A stretch of 64,000 nt of DNA, taken from NCBI GenBank assembly GCA_016786565.1, contig JAEUVY010000031.1, forward strand, positions 1 to 64,000, given 5' to 3'. Every line of letters starts with the position of its first letter. Position 1 is the first letter of the stretch. A model generated the notes under the pieces. That model searched no databases. It had not been told where the DNA came from and was given only the letters and a program-made list of their open reading frames with translations. Shown in pieces: positions 61,085 through 64,000 of this stretch. Origin of the DNA: Flavipsychrobacter sp. Lineage in GTDB: Bacteria; Bacteroidota; Bacteroidia; Chitinophagales; Chitinophagaceae. Position numbers and translations under genes: made by a program.

Positions 61085-62998
61085 TTGCATGTGTCTTCCC
61101 TGTACAAATTAATTCTGTTACTGCTACTGCCTGTCTCTTTGCATGGACAAACCATTACTACAATCGCAGGCATGGGTCTTGCCGGCTTCACCGGAGACGG
61201 TGGTCCCGCTACCGCTGCGTCCGTTGGTGGGGCGGGTTATGTTTGTTTCGATGGGGCAGGCCGGCTACTATTTACGGACAATACTAACTTCAGAGTTAGA
61301 ACCATCAACAGTCTCGGCAACATCAATACAATTTCCGGAAATGGTGTTGGTTCATGGTCGGGTGATGGCGGCCCCGCCACCAGCGCTGGTCAGCGACCTC
61401 GATCTATTGTCGCCAATAAACAGGGAGACTTCTTTTTTGCCGACGCAAGTAATTATCGTTTGAGACAAGTTTCAAATGCGGGCATCATTACCACCTTTGC
61501 CGGAAATGGCACACCCGGTTTCTCGGGCGATGGTGGGCTGGCAACGGCAGCAACACTTGGTGCGTCAGGAGCTTTTTTAGCAATTGATGAAGTAGGCAGA
61601 ATTTACCTTACCGACAACAACCGTATTCGCCTCATCGATACCTCGGGCATCATCACTACCATTGCTGGTACAGGTGCCACTGGCTTTTCTGGTGATGGCG
61701 GTCCTGCATCTGCAGCTACTTTCAATGCGGTAGGTGGCATCGCGCTCGATGACACAGGCAACGTTTATGTTATCGATGGTGGGAATTACTGTATCCGAAA
61801 AATTAACCGGTTGGGAATCATCACAACAATTGCTGGTACAGGTGTTTCAGCATATGCAGGTGACGGTGGGCCGGCTCTTTCCGCACAGTTGAAAAAACCT
61901 TTCCATATTGCATCGGACCTTCTTAATAATCTCTATATATCAGAGAATGATAACGGCTGCGTTCATAAGATCAGCACTACGGGTATTATTTCTACAGTGG
62001 TTGGTGATGGTGTTTTAGGTTTCGCCGGCGATGGCGGTCCTGCCACACTCGCCCGGCTGAATCGACCGCAAGGTTTAGCGGTCGATTCAGTCGGAAATCT
62101 TTACATCGGCGATGCCTCTAACGGCCGCCTGCGAAAGGTAAGTTTAGGCAATGGTCAACCTGCATTTTCAGGTGGCAAGAAACAGTACCTCACAGTGTGC
62201 GAAAATTCCACCGGCTATTCGTTGGATACCATTCTTTCCGCCTCAGACGTCGACGCTGGTCAAACATTAACCTGGCAATTATCCATTGCTCCTGCACACG
62301 GCACGGCAACTGTATCTTATTCCGCTACATCTACCGGCGCAACACTGATGCCCACAGGTCATTTGTACACACCCGCTCCCGGATATTCCGGCACAGATAC
62401 TTTTACGGTTCGCATTGACGACGGTATCACCGCAAACAAGACCACCTTATACGTTACGGTTACACCGTTCCATTCGGGTACCATCATCGGTGCCGATTCT
62501 GTTTGCGTCACCGATACTGTCTATCTTTCAAACAGCACACCGGGTGGTGTCTGGAGTAGCAGTGCCTCTGGTGTCGCAACTATCAATTCGTCGGGAAGGG
62601 TAGTAGGCATAGCCGCGGGTACTTGTCAGCTTTCTTACACCATCTCCAATTCGTGTGGTGCCGTCTCTTCGGTTCATCCATTGGTGGTTCGTCCGTGGTC
62701 GTCCTCCTGCCTGCCTGTATCGGTTGTTGCCATCAATACCGGCACTGATGGTATTCGGGTTTTCCCCAATCCAGCTGCGCATCAAATGGTGGTAGAGGTC
62801 TCTTCGCCCGTAACCGAAGAAATATTGCTGCATGTATTTGATGGCACAGGCAGGTTGTTGTTGGCAAAAACCGCTTATACCAATGGTAAGATAGACATGG
62901 ATGAAAAATGGGTAAGTTCTCTCTCAGTTGGTGTTTATTACATCAGGGCAGTAGCGCCACATCAGGCATGGGGCAGTCGTTTCCTTATTGCACGTTAG
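61085..62998 (+). CDS. Secreted NHL-repeat protein, T9SS cargo
   Basis: 637 residues. The frame starts with TTG (61085) or GTG (61091); no in-frame ATG precedes the signal peptide, and the nearest ATG (61089) is out of frame. Signal peptide to about SLHGQ. Five to six NHL propeller units follow (TTIAGMGLAGFTGDGGPATAA; IITTFAGNGTPGFSGDGGLATAA; and so on to about residue 360). Next is a cadherin/Big_9-like Ig domain (about 370-460, ASDVDAGQTLTWQL), a Big2-like domain (about 470-545, STPGGVWSSSASGVATI) and a type A T9SS sorting domain (RVFPNPAAHQMVVEV to FLIAR). It is probably an extracellular beta-propeller binding protein or a carbohydrate/peptide enzyme without visible catalytic motifs. Confidence 0.85.
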   Translation: MHVSSLYKLILLLLLPVSLHGQTITTIAGMGLAGFTGDGGPATAASVGGAGYVCFDGAGRLLFTDNTNFRVRTINSLGNINTISGNGVGSWSGDGGPATSAGQRPRSIVANKQGDFFFADASNYRLRQVSNAGIITTFAGNGTPGFSGDGGLATAATLGASGAFLAIDEVGRIYLTDNNRIRLIDTSGIITTIAGTGATGFSGDGGPASAATFNAVGGIALDDTGNVYVIDGGNYCIRKINRLGIITTIAGTGVSAYAGDGGPALSAQLKKPFHIASDLLNNLYISENDNGCVHKISTTGIISTVVGDGVLGFAGDGGPATLARLNRPQGLAVDSVGNLYIGDASNGRLRKVSLGNGQPAFSGGKKQYLTVCENSTGYSLDTILSASDVDAGQTLTWQLSIAPAHGTATVSYSATSTGATLMPTGHLYTPAPGYSGTDTFTVRIDDGITANKTTLYVTVTPFHSGTIIGADSVCVTDTVYLSNSTPGGVWSSSASGVATINSSGRVVGIAAGTCQLSYTISNSCGAVSSVHPLVVRPWSSSCLPVSVVAINTGTDGIRVFPNPAAHQMVVEVSSPVTEEILLHVFDGTGRLLLAKTAYTNGKIDMDEKWVSSLSVGVYYIRAVAPHQAWGSRFLIAR

Positions 62999-63086
62999 TT
63001 TTGACAACGACTGTTTTTCGTTCCGCTCCTGTTTGTTGCAGGTGAGGTGATCAGTCAGGAAACGTTGACCCAAAATGAACGTTTTC

Positions 63087-63130
63087 TTTTGTGCCCTTTG
63101 TGTCGCCTCTTGGCGTGCTTAGTGGTTAGA
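63087..63130 (+). repeat. Degenerate TTTGTG-like word repeat in a short spacer
   Basis: The stretch reads as variations on a 9-11 base theme: TTTTGTGCCC, TTTGTGTCGCC, TCTTGGCGTGC, TTAGTGGTTAG. It lies between two gene ends, so it does not seem to encode anything. Confidence 0.4.
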
Positions 63131-63143
63131 TCATTTTTCCCGC

Positions 63144-64000
63144 TTAAACCACCAGCAGCCCCGCTTTATATAGGGTATTCATTGGCTTGTTCTCCCAGAA
63201 GAGTTCAAAGTCTTCCAGTCCCGCGGCTTCGTAGTTGTCTTTTACATCTTGCAGCGTCAGCAGCTTTGTATTGGTAGGTGTCAGCTTGGGTAGCATATCT
63301 GCCAGCCACAGGCCCTGCTCTTTGTTCAGTTTCACTACGGTAGTGTAGCGGCGGCTGTGTAGTGTCAACGAACATACCTCCCACACCTCACCCTTCGCCG
63401 ATCTGGTCGATATTTCTGCAACCGGATCACTTCCCAGCCACACCACACGCGCCGTCATCTTTGGTGCATTGTACTCTTCGTTGTTCAGTATCTTCTTTAT
63501 GTAGTCGGGGGCTATTGTAGTTTTCGGCGTCTTAAACTCAAACCACTTGTGCAACGGAAAGTCAAGACACGCACCATGCATATAGTTATGGAGCGACTTC
63601 TTCAACCCGTCAGAGAATAGTTCATGTTCTGCCCCCGTCGGGTCACTATGCACCACATCATTATTGGCAAAAGTACCGTTCGTGCCGCTTTCAATTTTTA
63701 CTTTGTATTTGTTCGGATTTAGGCCCACCGGGCTGTGCGCGGTCATGGCAAATTGATGCCAGAATGCCGACTGCAGAATACCCATGGCAAACATCTGCCG
63801 CACCATTTCCAGCGAGTCTATAGTTTCCTGTGCTGTTTGGGTCGGGAAGCCATACATAAGGTAGGCATGTACCATTATGCCCGCTTCTGTAAAGTTGCGG
63901 TTCACGGCCGCTACTTGCGCCACAGTGATTCCTTTGTCTATCAGTTGCAGCAATCTGTCAGATGCTACTTCAAGCCCACCCGAGACCGCAATACAGCCCG
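63144..64000 (-). CDS. Radical SAM protein, C-terminal part, 5'-truncated by the window
   Basis: The frame runs to the window edge without a start; internal TTG at 63953 is not a credible initiation. About 285 residues are visible. The first part (GCIAVSGGLEVASDRLLQLIDKGITVAQV; AGIMVHAYLMYGFPTQTAQETIDSLEMVRQMF) is the C-terminal half of a radical SAM barrel, with the GFPT loop and the GGLEVASDRLL segment seen in B12-binding and related radical SAM enzymes. After that comes an unfamiliar C-terminal domain (about 110 residues to 285) with KTPKTTIAPDYIKKIL and VWLGSDPVAEIST. The CxxxCxxC motif must lie outside the window. The reaction is unknown. Confidence 0.8.
   Translation of the reverse strand, partial: GCIAVSGGLEVASDRLLQLIDKGITVAQVAAVNRNFTEAGIMVHAYLMYGFPTQTAQETIDSLEMVRQMFAMGILQSAFWHQFAMTAHSPVGLNPNKYKVKIESGTNGTFANNDVVHSDPTGAEHELFSDGLKKSLHNYMHGACLDFPLHKWFEFKTPKTTIAPDYIKKILNNEEYNAPKMTARVVWLGSDPVAEISTRSAKGEVWEVCSLTLHSRRYTTVVKLNKEQGLWLADMLPKLTPTNTKLLTLQDVKDNYEAAGLEDFELFWENKPMNTLYKAGLLVV

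Noticed and set aside
1..64000. tRNA, rRNA, IS element, prophage or restriction/defence genes
   Set aside because: No cloverleaf, transposase, integrase or defence-family motif was recognised in the intergenic regions or proteins I read.

Overview
The window looks like a chromosomal segment of a member of the Bacteroidota, probably near the Chitinophagaceae or other Chitinophagales (the family is my inference). The evidence is a gldK-gldL-gldM-gldN type IX secretion (T9SS) core cluster, several large secreted proteins with T9SS type A or type B C-terminal sorting regions, the fused ribBA, and many promoter-like TAnnTTTG boxes, the Bacteroidota -7 consensus. No tRNA, rRNA, CRISPR array, phage or transposase gene was seen.

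Layout. 1-5.7 kb: end of an unrecognised protein, an APC permease, a YgiD-type dioxygenase, an AlkA-like glycosylase, a DnaJ-domain membrane protein and a PaaY-like gamma-carbonic anhydrase. 5.7-13.3 kb (minus strand): a cold shock protein, a 1382-residue secreted metalloprotease with Ig-like domains, a 0.77 kb repeat-rich spacer and aconitase. 13.6-22.1 kb: two paralogous giant secreted proteins with PKD domains, a type B sorting domain and a cysteine-patterned 91-residue repeat (2 copies in one, 8 in the other). 22-30.7 kb: ribBA, an L,D-transpeptidase lipoprotein, an M20 amidohydrolase, a transglutaminase-like exported protein, a T9SS-exported alpha/beta hydrolase and a small exported protein. 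30.7-36.8 kb (minus): a FAD monooxygenase fused to a DsbA-like domain, a PLP aminotransferase, a response regulator overlapping a PAS/GAF histidine kinase, and a His/Tyr/Pro-rich exported peptide. 36.9-43.8 kb: a TMTC-like membrane/TPR protein with an AlkC-like repair protein, then a minus-strand group with a polyprenyl glycosylphosphotransferase, a lipoprotein and a Gfo/Idh/MocA oxidoreductase.

44.5-50.7 kb holds the T9SS core gldKLMN plus a beta-barrel protein that may be PorG-like. 50.8-64 kb carries mtgA, a His-rich one-pass membrane protein, hldD, a GAF histidine kinase, a MuiA/DUF4139 protein, a lipoprotein with a YD-repeat protein, recA, a small exported protein, a TlpA-like lipoprotein, an NHL-repeat T9SS cargo protein and the C-terminal part of a radical SAM protein that runs off the window.

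The theme is export and the cell surface: one secretion motor cluster and at least five predicted cargo proteins (6087, 13638, 17135, 27842, 61085) share the window, alongside peptidoglycan, LPS and exopolysaccharide functions. The best candidates for something undescribed are the 91-residue repeat family with a co-varying cysteine pair, the monooxygenase-DsbA fusion, the lysine-rich insertion inside GldK, and a set of genes whose -7 box lies 4-7 bases from the start codon, which suggests leaderless mRNAs.
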